Assembly (NCBI RefSeq): GCF_029968095.1
Contig: NZ_JASCIR010000041.1
Location: forward strand, 1-38,978
Length of the DNA: 38,978 nt
Direction: 5' to 3'
Source of the DNA: Streptomyces solicavernae
Lineage (GTDB): Bacteria; Actinomycetota; Actinomycetes; Streptomycetales; Streptomycetaceae
Below the pieces are notes generated by a model. The model saw nothing but the letters and a program-made list of their open reading frames with translations. It did not search any database and was not told the DNA's origin. Of this stretch, positions 1 to 6,644 are shown one piece after another. Position numbers and translations under genes: made by a program. Numbering within the stretch: position 1 is the first letter of the stretch; each line of letters starts with the position of its first letter.

Positions 1-31
1 ATCTCCCTAGCAAGCGAGCAACGGCCCTACC

Positions 32-61
32 GCGCCCCCGGAGTAGCCGCTCCGGGGGCGC
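32..61. terminator. Inverted-repeat terminator downstream of the small gene at 87-272
   Basis: A perfect 12-bp stem (32-43 pairs with 50-61) encloses a 6-nt loop. It is very GC-rich and lies just beyond the stop codon of the minus-strand gene ending at 87, where an intrinsic terminator would be expected. It has no long T-tract, which is normal for Streptomyces. The symmetric stem could act in both directions. Confidence 0.6.
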
Positions 62-86
62 TCGCCGTTGGGGATGCGGTGTGTGG

Positions 87-272
87 TCAGCCCTGGTGGT
101 GGGTGAGGTGGATCGTGGCGTTCCTGAAGCCCTCGGCCGCGAGGTCGCGGCGGATCTTCTCTTCGTAGTGCCTGGCCGGGACTCGCTTGTTGGCCGTGGT
201 GTGGCCGGTCAGGTAGACCCGCTTGCCGGTCTTGGTGTTGGTCGCGAAGGCGGACCAGCCGATCTTCAGCAT
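87..272 (-). CDS. Small basic protein of unknown function (61 aa)
   Basis: I do not recognise a named family. The 61-residue product is basic and soluble, with no membrane segment or signal peptide. It begins MLKIGWSAF, has a TKTGKRVYLTGHT stretch, and ends in a His-rich tail (HLTHHQG). The start is well supported by an AAGGGAG Shine-Dalgarno sequence five bases upstream of the ATG. Translated high-GC third positions and a hairpin terminator right after the stop support a real gene. It is divergent from the GntR-type regulator at 737. Small orphan proteins of this kind are common beside Streptomyces plasmid-like elements, but that is context and not evidence of function. Confidence 0.6.
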   Translation of the reverse strand: MLKIGWSAFATNTKTGKRVYLTGHTTANKRVPARHYEEKIRRDLAAEGFRNATIHLTHHQG

Positions 273-736
273 GGGAACTCCCTTGATCGAAGAGTGAGCA
301 TGGAAGGTGCCGTGCAGCCCTCACACCGCATAAGCGGCGGGGCAGCGCCCCGACAGCGGATTCGATCCGCCACCCATCACGGCTGAGTCGGGGCTGAGGC
401 GTTGCTGATGTCTCCTTCGGGAACCCGAGCTCCCGGCGAAGGCGTATGGAGACGTGACCTTTCGGTCTAAGCCCTCCGGACTGCCAAGGGGTCCGGGTCC
501 CTCGCCCCCACCGAAGCAGGGCCTCATGACCCCTGTAGGGGCCCTTTCTTGCAGGTCAAGCGGCTTCGCAAGCTCCCAGCCTTTGCGGGCCGGTCACTCA
601 CTCAGCTGTGTCTCAGAGTGCACTGTGAGGCAGAGTGCGTCAAGTCCCCTTGCGGAACAAGGAGTAAGGAGCGCTGGTTCTACCTCTGAGGCTTGGGCAC
701 TATGAGGCAGAGACAGAGACGAGACTTGGGGTGCAG
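273..736. other. 464-bp divergent intergenic region with direct repeats
   Basis: No convincing gene is seen. A hairpin (CCCC-TGTA-GGGG, 530-541) followed by a pyrimidine run could terminate a short leader or untranslated transcript on the plus strand. Two near-identical 15-mers, CACTGTGAGGCAGAG at 621-635 and CACTATGAGGCAGAG at 698-712, sit just upstream of the GntR-type gene. They are spaced 77 bp apart, and a partial copy lies between them near 685. They are plausible operator sites for that regulator. Confidence 0.4.
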
Positions 737-1087
737 ATGGTCGAGTGGACCGGCAAGTTCGCCTACCAGCAGGTGGCTGATGACCTGCGGCGGCGTATCG
801 CGGATGATGAGTTCGCCGAGTCCGGGCAGCTTCCGTCGCTCGCTCAGATCCAGGAGCGATACGAAGTGACGGTCACCGTTGCCCGCTCCGCCATCCGTCA
901 GCTCACGACGGATGGACTTGCAGTGAGTCACCAGGGCAAGGGCGCCTTCCTTACGCCGGATGCCGCACGCACCGCCCAACTCGCTGATCCGGTCGGGACC
1001 ATGGCCGAGTTGCGCCAGGAAGTTGAGAAGCTGCGCACCGAAGTCGGGGAGCTGCGTCGGCGCGTCGCGACCCTCGAAGGGGACTGA
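737..1087 (+). CDS. GntR-type winged-helix regulator with C-terminal coiled coil
   Basis: This 116-residue protein has an N-terminal GntR-type winged helix: YQQVADDLRRRIADDE, then the typical LPSLAQIQERYEVTVTVARSAIRQL recognition segment and the wing (DGLAVSHQGKGAFL). It lacks the large effector domain of FadR/HutC/MocR members. Residues about 90-116 form heptads (ELRQEVEKLRTEVGELRRRV), predicting a dimerising coiled coil. Such short GntR proteins often control plasmid or integrative-element transfer genes (KorSA-like) in Streptomyces. I chose the ATG at 737, behind a purine-rich GGGG stretch; a GTG at 731 would add two residues. The 15-bp direct repeats just upstream suggest autoregulation. 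No effector can be inferred. Confidence 0.85.
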   Translation: MVEWTGKFAYQQVADDLRRRIADDEFAESGQLPSLAQIQERYEVTVTVARSAIRQLTTDGLAVSHQGKGAFLTPDAARTAQLADPVGTMAELRQEVEKLRTEVGELRRRVATLEGD

Positions 1088-1259
1088 GTTTCCAGTGGGT
1101 TGACGTCGGGTCTGAGTGTCTGCGGCATGGGCCATGTGCACCTCCTCGTTCGGTGTGTGTTCTAGTTCACCGCCGCAGGGTCGAAACCGGTATCACGTCC
1201 CGCTACCTGACAAAGCCTCAGCGCTTTTATACATCCGCTTATACAAGCTCTATCGCCCA

Positions 1260-1289
1260 GTTACATGGGCCTACTCGGGCCGCTACACT
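1260..1289 (+). promoter_or_regulatory. Candidate promoter of the kinase/dehydrogenase operon
   Basis: GTTACA (1260-1265) and TACACT (1284-1289) are separated by 18 bp and fit a housekeeping-type promoter, with TACACT a good -10 element. The leader to the ATG at 1322 carries a strong AGGAGG. Just upstream, an unusually AT-rich stretch holds two TTATACA direct repeats (about 1226-1245). TATAC cores like these occur in many GntR-family operators, so the regulator at 737 may bind here. This is inference. Confidence 0.4.
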
Positions 1290-1321
1290 CGCGGCGACGA
1301 GAAGCTATCTAGGAGGGGCAG

Positions 1322-2344
1322 ATGGCTCGGCATAACCCGGAATGGAATCCTGAACTCCTGCGCAAGCATCGCAAGGAGATCGGGCTCACCCTGGAAGACA
1401 CGGGTGAAAAGCTCCGTGAAATCGCGGAGCGTCATGGATTCAATATTGCCGCAAACTTCCAAACCATCTGGGGTCACGAGAAAGGGTCGGTCTATCCGGG
1501 TCCGCATTACCGCCGGGCCTATTGCCGACTCTATCGACGGAATGAAGCCCAACTTGGCTTCCGCCGAGCGCTGCCCGGAGAGGATGCCCCCGTGGAGTCC
1601 GCCACTGTCCTACTCCCTGCCCCACGAGGGCAATCACAAGACGATCAGCCAGAAGCCGTGCAGCGCGCGCTGAGCAGCATTCGGGAGGGCACCGACGATG
1701 TCGACGGTGGGATGCTTCGAAGCCGGGTACTTGATGCCTGGCGTCGCCGCACAAGTGGTGGTGTCACCGATGGCCCCACCGTCGTACTGGTCGGCGGCTT
1801 CGCTGGCTCCGGTAAGTCGGAGTTCGCCAAGTTCCTCGGTGGGCTGACCGGATGGCCGATCCTGGATAAGGACTCACTGACACGCCCGCTGGTGGATCAA
1901 CTGTTGGTCGCGCTTGGCGGCGAGGCTCACGACCGGAGTTCCGCTCTGTATCGCGAGAAGGTTCGCCCTCTCGAATACCGTTGCCTCATGGAAGCGGCGT
2001 GGGACAACGTGGATTGCGGAATTTCCACAATCCTCGACGCCCCGTTCATCTCGGAGTTTTCGCAAACCGAGTGGATGCAGCGTTTCCAGAATCGCTGCCG
2101 CTCGAAGCGTGTTTCGGTCGCAACCATCTGGGTCGAATGTGACCCTGAATCCATGCGCGAGTACATCGAGTTCCGGGGTGCCGCTCGCGACGCTTGGAAG
2201 ATGGAAGCGTGGGACGATTACGTCGCGACGCTGAACTTGGAGATGCGACCTCAAGGGCCCCACTTCGTCGTGGACAACCGGCTCGGCGCCGCTGTAGCCC
2301 TCGTTGACGAAGCGCGCGACGTGCTGAGTGGAGGTGCCCTGTGA
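1322..2344 (+). CDS. XRE-type HTH fused to a P-loop kinase-like domain
   Basis: This 340-residue protein has two parts. Residues about 8-75 resemble a Cro/C1 helix-turn-helix (LLRKHRKEIGLTLEDTG, then NFQTIWGHEKGSVYPGPHYRRAY). Residues about 150-335 form a P-loop phosphotransferase-like domain: Walker A GFAGSGKS at 159-166, followed by LDKDSLTRPL. The latter resembles the segment seen in Zeta-toxin and chloramphenicol-phosphotransferase-type kinases. A basic lid-like stretch (RGAARDAWK) lies near 283. An AGGAGG ribosome-binding site is ideally placed before the ATG. The gene overlaps the next by four bases (GTGA), so translation is probably coupled. The substrate is unknown; a DNA-binding kinase could couple small-molecule phosphorylation to local transcription. 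Confidence 0.8.
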   Translation: MARHNPEWNPELLRKHRKEIGLTLEDTGEKLREIAERHGFNIAANFQTIWGHEKGSVYPGPHYRRAYCRLYRRNEAQLGFRRALPGEDAPVESATVLLPAPRGQSQDDQPEAVQRALSSIREGTDDVDGGMLRSRVLDAWRRRTSGGVTDGPTVVLVGGFAGSGKSEFAKFLGGLTGWPILDKDSLTRPLVDQLLVALGGEAHDRSSALYREKVRPLEYRCLMEAAWDNVDCGISTILDAPFISEFSQTEWMQRFQNRCRSKRVSVATIWVECDPESMREYIEFRGAARDAWKMEAWDDYVATLNLEMRPQGPHFVVDNRLGAAVALVDEARDVLSGGAL

Positions 2345-2925
2345 AGTCCGGCGTCATCCTGTACGGCCCTCCTGGTTCAGGCAAGGACACCATCACTTCT
2401 GAACTCACGCGGCTTCGACCCGAGTTCGCGCTCTTCGAACGGCTCAAGGCCGGGCCTGGTCGTACGACGGGCTACAGGCTCACCACGGTGAACCACATTG
2501 AGGAACTGTCCCGCGCTGGTGAACTCCTCTACCGGAACGCTCGATACGACGCCGAGTACGCCATCGACCGGCAAGGCGTCGCGGCCCTTGCCGACTCAGG
2601 CCGCGTTCCCGTTCTCCACATGGGGCAGGTGGTCGGCGCCACAGCAGTGGCCGCATTCCCACTGCACTGGGTCAGGGTGCTCCTGTGGTGCGCCCTGACA
2701 GCCACCGAGTCACGTTCCATCGGCCGCGGCGACAAAGATGTTGATGCCCGCGTGAAGGTCTGGCACGAGACCCGGGAAGACCTTTTGGCGCACGCGGCCG
2801 AACCGTGGACCCTCGTCCTCAGAACCGACTTGCTCAACCCGACCGAGTCAGCCCAAGCCATCACCAAGGCTCTCTCAGAAGGTGCGCCGGCCGAGGAGCA
2901 GAACATCAGGGAACTTGTCGGGTGA
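2341..2925 (+). CDS. Guanylate/adenylate-kinase-like P-loop protein
   Basis: This 194-residue protein opens with a beta strand and Walker A, GPPGSGKDT (residues 9-17), and has the overall length of a nucleoside monophosphate kinase. The central part (TTVNHIEELSRAGELLYRNARYDAEYAI) resembles the guanylate-kinase segment that binds GMP and closes over the substrate. It is distinct from the housekeeping gmk family and is likely a specialised paralogue. The GTG start overlaps the stop of the upstream kinase gene, and the gene's own stop overlaps the next start (GTGA at both junctions), so all three genes form one operon. Its substrate may be a nucleotide or another small phosphate acceptor; I cannot tell which. 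Confidence 0.75.
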   Translation: MKSGVILYGPPGSGKDTITSELTRLRPEFALFERLKAGPGRTTGYRLTTVNHIEELSRAGELLYRNARYDAEYAIDRQGVAALADSGRVPVLHMGQVVGATAVAAFPLHWVRVLLWCALTATESRSIGRGDKDVDARVKVWHETREDLLAHAAEPWTLVLRTDLLNPTESAQAITKALSEGAPAEEQNIRELVG

Positions 2926-3773
2926 CAGTCGTCGGCATTCTGCATCCCGGCAGCATGGGCGCCGCCATCGCGGCTCAGGCGCGGCGTTCCGGGGCGGAAG
3001 TCCTTTGGTGCCCTGACGGGCGCGGCCAGGGCACGAAGGATCGCGCCGAGCGGTACGGCCTCTCGCCCGTGGGCGGACTTGATGAGATGGCCGACCGAGC
3101 CGACATCATCCTGAGCCTGTGCCCGCCCGCTGCTGCGGAGAACGTGGCGAGTGCCGTGGCGGCGTGCTCCTACGCCGGGATCTATGTCGACGGGAACGCC
3201 GTCTCTCCCGCGACGGTGGCGAGAATCAGTGGCATTCTAAGGTCGTCCGGAGCCACGGTCATTGATGGCGCGGTGGTCGGATCGCCGCCATCCGAGTCGA
3301 AGAGCCCGCGCCTGTACCTCTCGGGGCCGAGCGAGGATCTGCCGAGGGTTGTTCGACTGTTCTCGGGGAGCGCGGTTCAGACGCGGCTACTGGCGGGGGG
3401 CATCGGACAAGCCTCCGCCCTGAAGCTTTCGTACAGTAGTTACCAGAAGGCGAGCCGCGTACTTGCCGCTGTCGCGTACGCGCTCGCAAGTGAGCATGGG
3501 GTAGAGGCTGAGCTGCTCGATATCGCTCAGGGGCGTACGACCAGCTATCTAGCGGAGACGGACTACTTCCCCAAGGTCGCGGCTCGGGCGTGGCGATGGG
3601 GCCCGGAGATGAGGGAAGCGGCACACGCGCTCTCCGAGGTCGACCTGCCCTCGGAGCTGTCCGACGCTGCCGCCGCGGTTCTGGATCGCTGGGAAGGTCT
3701 CAAAGACGCCTCGCCCGATTTGGTGCTTACTCTCGAAGAGCTTCACTCAGCACCGCCGCACAGACCGGTCTAG
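2922..3773 (+). CDS. NAD(P)-binding dehydrogenase with DUF1932 C-terminal domain
   Basis: This 283-residue protein has an N-terminal Rossmann fold of the 6-phosphogluconate/3-hydroxyisobutyrate dehydrogenase superfamily (GILHPGSMGAAIAAQARRSG, close to the glycine-rich GxGxMG loop), followed by the usual ADIILSLCPP strand. The C-terminal half (KLSYSSYQKASRVLAAVAYALASEHGVE) resembles DUF1932. The catalytic lysine region of hydroxyacid dehydrogenases corresponds to GQASALKLSYSS. It is annotated from the GTG at 2922, which overlaps the upstream stop by four bases; the open frame extends further upstream but without gene-like sequence. It is the last gene of the operon, and its stop overlaps the stop of the convergent HAD gene by four bases. 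The substrate is unknown. Confidence 0.8.
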   Translation: MTVVGILHPGSMGAAIAAQARRSGAEVLWCPDGRGQGTKDRAERYGLSPVGGLDEMADRADIILSLCPPAAAENVASAVAACSYAGIYVDGNAVSPATVARISGILRSSGATVIDGAVVGSPPSESKSPRLYLSGPSEDLPRVVRLFSGSAVQTRLLAGGIGQASALKLSYSSYQKASRVLAAVAYALASEHGVEAELLDIAQGRTTSYLAETDYFPKVAARAWRWGPEMREAAHALSEVDLPSELSDAAAAVLDRWEGLKDASPDLVLTLEELHSAPPHRPV

Positions 3774-4414
3774 CTGGTCCACCTCCGCAGCGCTTCGATG
3801 GCCTCCGCTCCGCTCGACACGACAATGTCGGGCCTGTGGGGGCCATCGGTCCATTCGCGCTCACCAGCCACCCATACGGTCTGCAATCCGGCAGCTCGCG
3901 CCCCTGCGATGTCGGTGTCCGGGTTGTCGCCAACCATCCACCCTCCAGCGCTCAGCGGGATGCCACACGCTGTGGCGGCAGCGTCGAACAAGGCGCGCTC
4001 TGGTTTCCGCGCGCCCACGCCTGCCGAGATGGTGACCGCGTCGAAGAGCGGGGCGAGCCCGCTCGCGTCGAGCTTGGCGCGCTGGATGTCGACCGCGCCG
4101 TTCGTCGCGATCCCTAGCGTCCATCCCTCGGCGCGGAGCGCTGAGAGGCTCTGTCGCACGCCAGGAAAGCAGTGCGCGGACCGAGCTACGCCGTCGATGT
4201 ACTCACGCCACAGCTCCGCCGCGTCGTCGTGGAGCCCCAGGGCCTCACGCAGGTAAACGAAGTCATCGGGATACGCCCGGTCACGCAGGCGAGTACGTAC
4301 GAGCGCCGCTGCTGTCTCCGGCAGCCCGCGCGAGCGGGCGAAGTCGGCCGCCCAGGCGTCCAGCCCGCCCTGTCGGTCGATCAGGGTGTTGTCAAGGTCG
4401 AAGAGAGCCAGCAC
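3770..4414 (-). CDS. HAD-superfamily phosphatase
   Basis: This 214-residue protein shows all four HAD motifs: I FDLDNTLID (nucleophile D6, acid D8), II ATNGA, III the lysine in GARKPERALF, and IV GDNPDTDIAG. The helical C1 cap lies between motifs I and II. The size and motifs fit phosphoglycolate-phosphatase-like or YjjG-like enzymes acting on small phosphate esters. The start is GTG with no Shine-Dalgarno; instead a TAACGT -10-like hexamer lies seven bases upstream, suggesting a leaderless mRNA. It converges on the DUF1932 gene with a four-base overlap of stop codons. A phosphatase beside two kinase-like genes and a dehydrogenase suggests a shared small-molecule pathway or repair role, which is inference. 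Confidence 0.88.
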   Translation of the reverse strand: MLALFDLDNTLIDRQGGLDAWAADFARSRGLPETAAALVRTRLRDRAYPDDFVYLREALGLHDDAAELWREYIDGVARSAHCFPGVRQSLSALRAEGWTLGIATNGAVDIQRAKLDASGLAPLFDAVTISAGVGARKPERALFDAAATACGIPLSAGGWMVGDNPDTDIAGARAAGLQTVWVAGEREWTDGPHRPDIVVSSGAEAIEALRRWTS

Positions 4415-4421
4415 TCGACGG

Positions 4422-4427
4422 ACGTTA
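4422..4427 (-). promoter_or_regulatory. Putative -10 element for leaderless HAD gene
   Basis: Read on the minus strand, TAACGT ends seven bases before the GTG start at 4414. This matches the TANNNT consensus at the spacing that would place the transcript 5' end at the start codon. No Shine-Dalgarno sequence is visible there. The same arrangement precedes the genes starting at 13580, 13723 and 17249. Confidence 0.4.
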
Positions 4428-4639
4428 CCCGCCGCACGCGGTGCAGCTCAGCGGCGTGCGCGATTGCCGAGGCGGGACCGCGCTGGGCCGTCTGTGGGCC
4501 GTCCGGCGCCGCCCCGGGTTGACCAACAACAACCAACAGCGACCACTCGACCGCATGCCAGAGACGGGCCACCGAATGAAGCCCCTGGCGCAGCGCGGCG
4601 CGCGACAGTCGGGCATGATCTGACACAGGCCGCTGCGAG

Positions 4640-4698
4640 AACAGGGCGCGGTGCCGGGACAACAGGGCGCGGTGCCCGGACAACAGGGCGCGGTGCCG
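4640..4698 (+). repeat. 21-bp tandem repeat in the 4415-4758 intergenic region
   Basis: Two full copies and one partial copy of a 21-bp unit (aacagggcgcggtgccsggac, where s is g or c) lie at 4640-4660, 4661-4681 and 4682-4698. The 344-bp region between the divergent HAD and holin-like genes otherwise holds no gene that I can see. The array is about 60 bp upstream of the start at 4759, so it lies in or near that gene's promoter. It is the first of many short tandem arrays in the core part of the window. Confidence 0.75.
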
Positions 4699-4758
4699 CC
4701 GCGAAAACCGGGCACCGGTACAGACAGCCACCGTCGAGAAATGCAGAGGGAGACAGCG

Positions 4759-5250
4759 ATGAGCGCAGCCGAAGGCGCCGACCGCAGCCTCGGGCAGCTG
4801 GTCGCCTCGGCGACCGCCGAGATGTCCGCGCTGGTGCACGACGAGATCGCGCTGGCCAAAGCGCAGTTGCGGCAGGACGTCAAGCGGGCCGGGATGGGCA
4901 GCGGTGCGTTCATCGCGGCCGTGGCGGTGCTGATTTTCTCGCTGCCGATGCTGAGCTTCGCCCTCGCGTACGGCATCCACGCGTGGACGGACTGGCATCT
5001 GTCCGTCTGCTTCCTGCTCTCCTTCGCGGCCAACGTGCTCGTCGCGGCGCTGCTCGCGCTGATCGGGCTCGTCATGTTCAAGAAGGCCAAGAAGGGCAAG
5101 GGCCCGCAGAAGACGGTCGCTTCGGCCAAGGAGACGGCCGCCGTCCTGCAGAACGTCAAGCCGCATCCGCGGCCCGTCCCCGCCTCTACCACGGGTCTGA
5201 GCATGGACAAGGCTGCGGACGCGAAGCCTGTGGCACGCTCGTCCTCATGA
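4759..5250 (+). CDS. Phage-holin-like / DUF1469-type membrane protein
   Basis: This 163-residue protein resembles the actinobacterial Holin-X/DUF1469 group. An amphipathic N-terminal region (LGQLVASATAEMSALVHDEIALAKAQL) is followed by two membrane helices, about residues 48-70 (GAFIAAVAVLIFSLPMLSFAL) and 80-105 (SVCFLLSFAANVLVAALLALIG). A basic KKAKKGKG patch then leads into a Pro/Ala-rich cytoplasmic tail. Despite the family name, most chromosomal members are not lysis proteins; they are membrane proteins of unknown role in actinobacteria. The ATG at 4759 has a GAGGGAG-type ribosome-binding site; an in-frame ATG at 4741 is possible. Its stop overlaps the next start (ATGA), so it is coupled to the hydrolase gene. 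Confidence 0.8.
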   Translation: MSAAEGADRSLGQLVASATAEMSALVHDEIALAKAQLRQDVKRAGMGSGAFIAAVAVLIFSLPMLSFALAYGIHAWTDWHLSVCFLLSFAANVLVAALLALIGLVMFKKAKKGKGPQKTVASAKETAAVLQNVKPHPRPVPASTTGLSMDKAADAKPVARSSS

Positions 5251-6260
5251 CGGAACCCGCCACACCCGCCACCCCGGCCACCCCGGCCACCCCGGCCACC
5301 CCGGCCACCCCGGCCACCCCGGCCGCCTCCTCCGCCCCGCCGCCTTCCGTCGTACGGATCGGCATCCCCGGCGACCGCGAGGTGATCCACCGCGACGTGG
5401 CCGCCAACGGCGCGCGCTTCCACATCGCGGAGGTCGGCGACGGGCCGCTCGTGCTGCTCCTGCACGGCTTCCCGCAGTTCTGGTGGACGTGGCGGCACCA
5501 GCTGACGGCCCTGGCCGACGCCGGGTTCCGGGCCGTCGCCATGGACCTGCGCGGGGTGGGCGGCAGCGACCGCACCCCGCGCGGCTACGACCCGGCGAAC
5601 CTCGCGCTCGACATCACCGGCGTGGTCCGCTCCCTCGGCGAGCCGGACGCGGCGCTCGTCGGCCATGACCTCGGCGGCTATCTGGCGTGGACGGCGGCGG
5701 TGATGCGGCCCAAGCTGGTGCGCCGGCTCGCGGTCTCCTCGATGCCGCACCCGCGCCGCTGGCGCTCGGCGATGCTCTCCGACGTCAAGCAGACCGCGGC
5801 CGGTTCGTACGTGTGGGGCTTCCAGCGGCCGTGGCTGCCGGAGCGGCAACTCGTCGCGGACGACGGCGCGTTGGTCGGCCGGCTGATCCGGGACTGGTCG
5901 GGGCCGCAGCTGCCGGAGGACGACGCGGTGGAGACGTACCGGCGGGCGATGTGCATTCCGTCTACGGCGCACTGCTCGATCGAGCCGTACCGCTGGATGG
6001 TGCGCTCGCTCGCGCGGCCGGACGGGATCCAGTTCAACCGGCGGATGAAGCGGCCGGTGCGGGTGCCGACGCTGCATCTGCACGGCTCGCTCGACCCGGT
6101 GATGCGCACGCGCAGCGCGGCGGGCTCCGGTGAGTACGTCGAAGCGCCGTACCGCTGGCGGCTGTTCGACGGGCTCGGGCACTTTCCGCACGAGGAGGAC
6201 CCGGTCGCGTTCTCCACGGAGCTGGTGAACTGGCTGAAGGACGCGGAACCGGACCGGTAG
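5247..6260 (+). CDS. Alpha/beta hydrolase, epoxide-hydrolase type
   Basis: This 337-residue protein has the alpha/beta-hydrolase fold. The oxyanion motif is HGFPQFWWTW. The nucleophile elbow is VGHDLGGYLAW, where aspartate (D141) and not serine is the nucleophile, as in epoxide hydrolases and haloalkane dehalogenases. A late acid lies in HGSLDPV and the catalytic histidine in GLGHFPHEED (about H312). The substrate is unknown. The N-terminus carries seven TPA tripeptides in a row (residues 6-26), encoded by a 9-bp repeat. This is a strain-variable-looking tail before the folded domain at about residue 45. The start overlaps the upstream stop by four bases. Confidence 0.88.
   Translation: MTEPATPATPATPATPATPATPATPAASSAPPPSVVRIGIPGDREVIHRDVAANGARFHIAEVGDGPLVLLLHGFPQFWWTWRHQLTALADAGFRAVAMDLRGVGGSDRTPRGYDPANLALDITGVVRSLGEPDAALVGHDLGGYLAWTAAVMRPKLVRRLAVSSMPHPRRWRSAMLSDVKQTAAGSYVWGFQRPWLPERQLVADDGALVGRLIRDWSGPQLPEDDAVETYRRAMCIPSTAHCSIEPYRWMVRSLARPDGIQFNRRMKRPVRVPTLHLHGSLDPVMRTRSAAGSGEYVEAPYRWRLFDGLGHFPHEEDPVAFSTELVNWLKDAEPDR
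5262..5324 (+). repeat. 9-bp in-frame tandem repeat encoding (TPA)7
   Basis: Seven consecutive copies of a 9-bp unit (acc ccg gcc and close variants) encode TPA tripeptides at the N-terminus of the alpha/beta hydrolase. The last six copies are identical at DNA level, pointing to recent slippage expansion. Confidence 0.9.
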
Positions 6261-6644
6261 CGGTTCTGACGGTCCGTTCGCCGCCCGTCGCACTACCGCA
6301 CTACCGTCACTACCGCACTGCGGAAGCGAACTGCCGTTCTTCGAACGGCCACTTGCCCCGCGCATAGGCCGATTGGGCGCGGTGGGTGCGGTTACCGACC
6401 ATGAGCCACGGGCAGACGTCCGGGTATGGGCTGGACGCACGACTACAGTGACGCAGCACGCAATCGCCGCTCGGCCGCAGCGCTGAGCTCCCAGCAGCGG
6501 GGTGGCCCGTCGGGTCGCCCCGAGCACCCCGCGCAAGCGGGCATGGGGATTCCCCGCATCCTCCGCCGCAGGGCCCGCTGGGTCTCGGCGCGGCTGCGGC
6601 ACACCGCTCGCGACTGACGCCCGGACCCACGCCGCCTTACGGCT
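6261..6644. other. Convergent intergenic region with short CACTACCG repeats
   Basis: This 384-bp stretch lies between the stop codons of the hydrolase (plus strand) and the MarP-like gene (minus strand). Near 6289-6317 a CACTACC(G) motif repeats about four times. A possible small gene lies at 6426-6617 and is listed separately. I saw no strong terminator hairpin. Confidence 0.4.
6426..6617 (+). CDS. Possible small Arg-rich protein (63 aa)
   Basis: The 63-codon frame begins MGWTHDYSDAARNRR and ends in a basic stretch (RRRARWVSARLRHTARD). About four fifths of its codons end in G or C, as in neighbouring genes, but no clear Shine-Dalgarno sequence precedes the ATG and I recognise no family. It lies alone between convergent genes, so it would need its own promoter. 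It may be a real small gene or a chance frame in GC-rich DNA. Confidence 0.35.
   Translation: MGWTHDYSDAARNRRSAAALSSQQRGGPSGRPEHPAQAGMGIPRILRRRARWVSARLRHTARD

Noticed and set aside
325..385. tRNA-like 3' part (GGGGCAGCGCCCC variable-arm-like stem, then a T-arm-like GCGGATTCGATCCGC)
   Set aside because: No D-arm or paired acceptor stem can be found upstream, and the T-stem does not pair with a 7-nt loop. It may be a chance palindrome or an old attachment remnant.
4425..6602. 725-codon minus-strand open frame opposite the holin-like and hydrolase genes
   Set aside because: Arg/Pro/His-rich shadow translation; the plus-strand genes have motifs, ribosome-binding sites and coupled starts.
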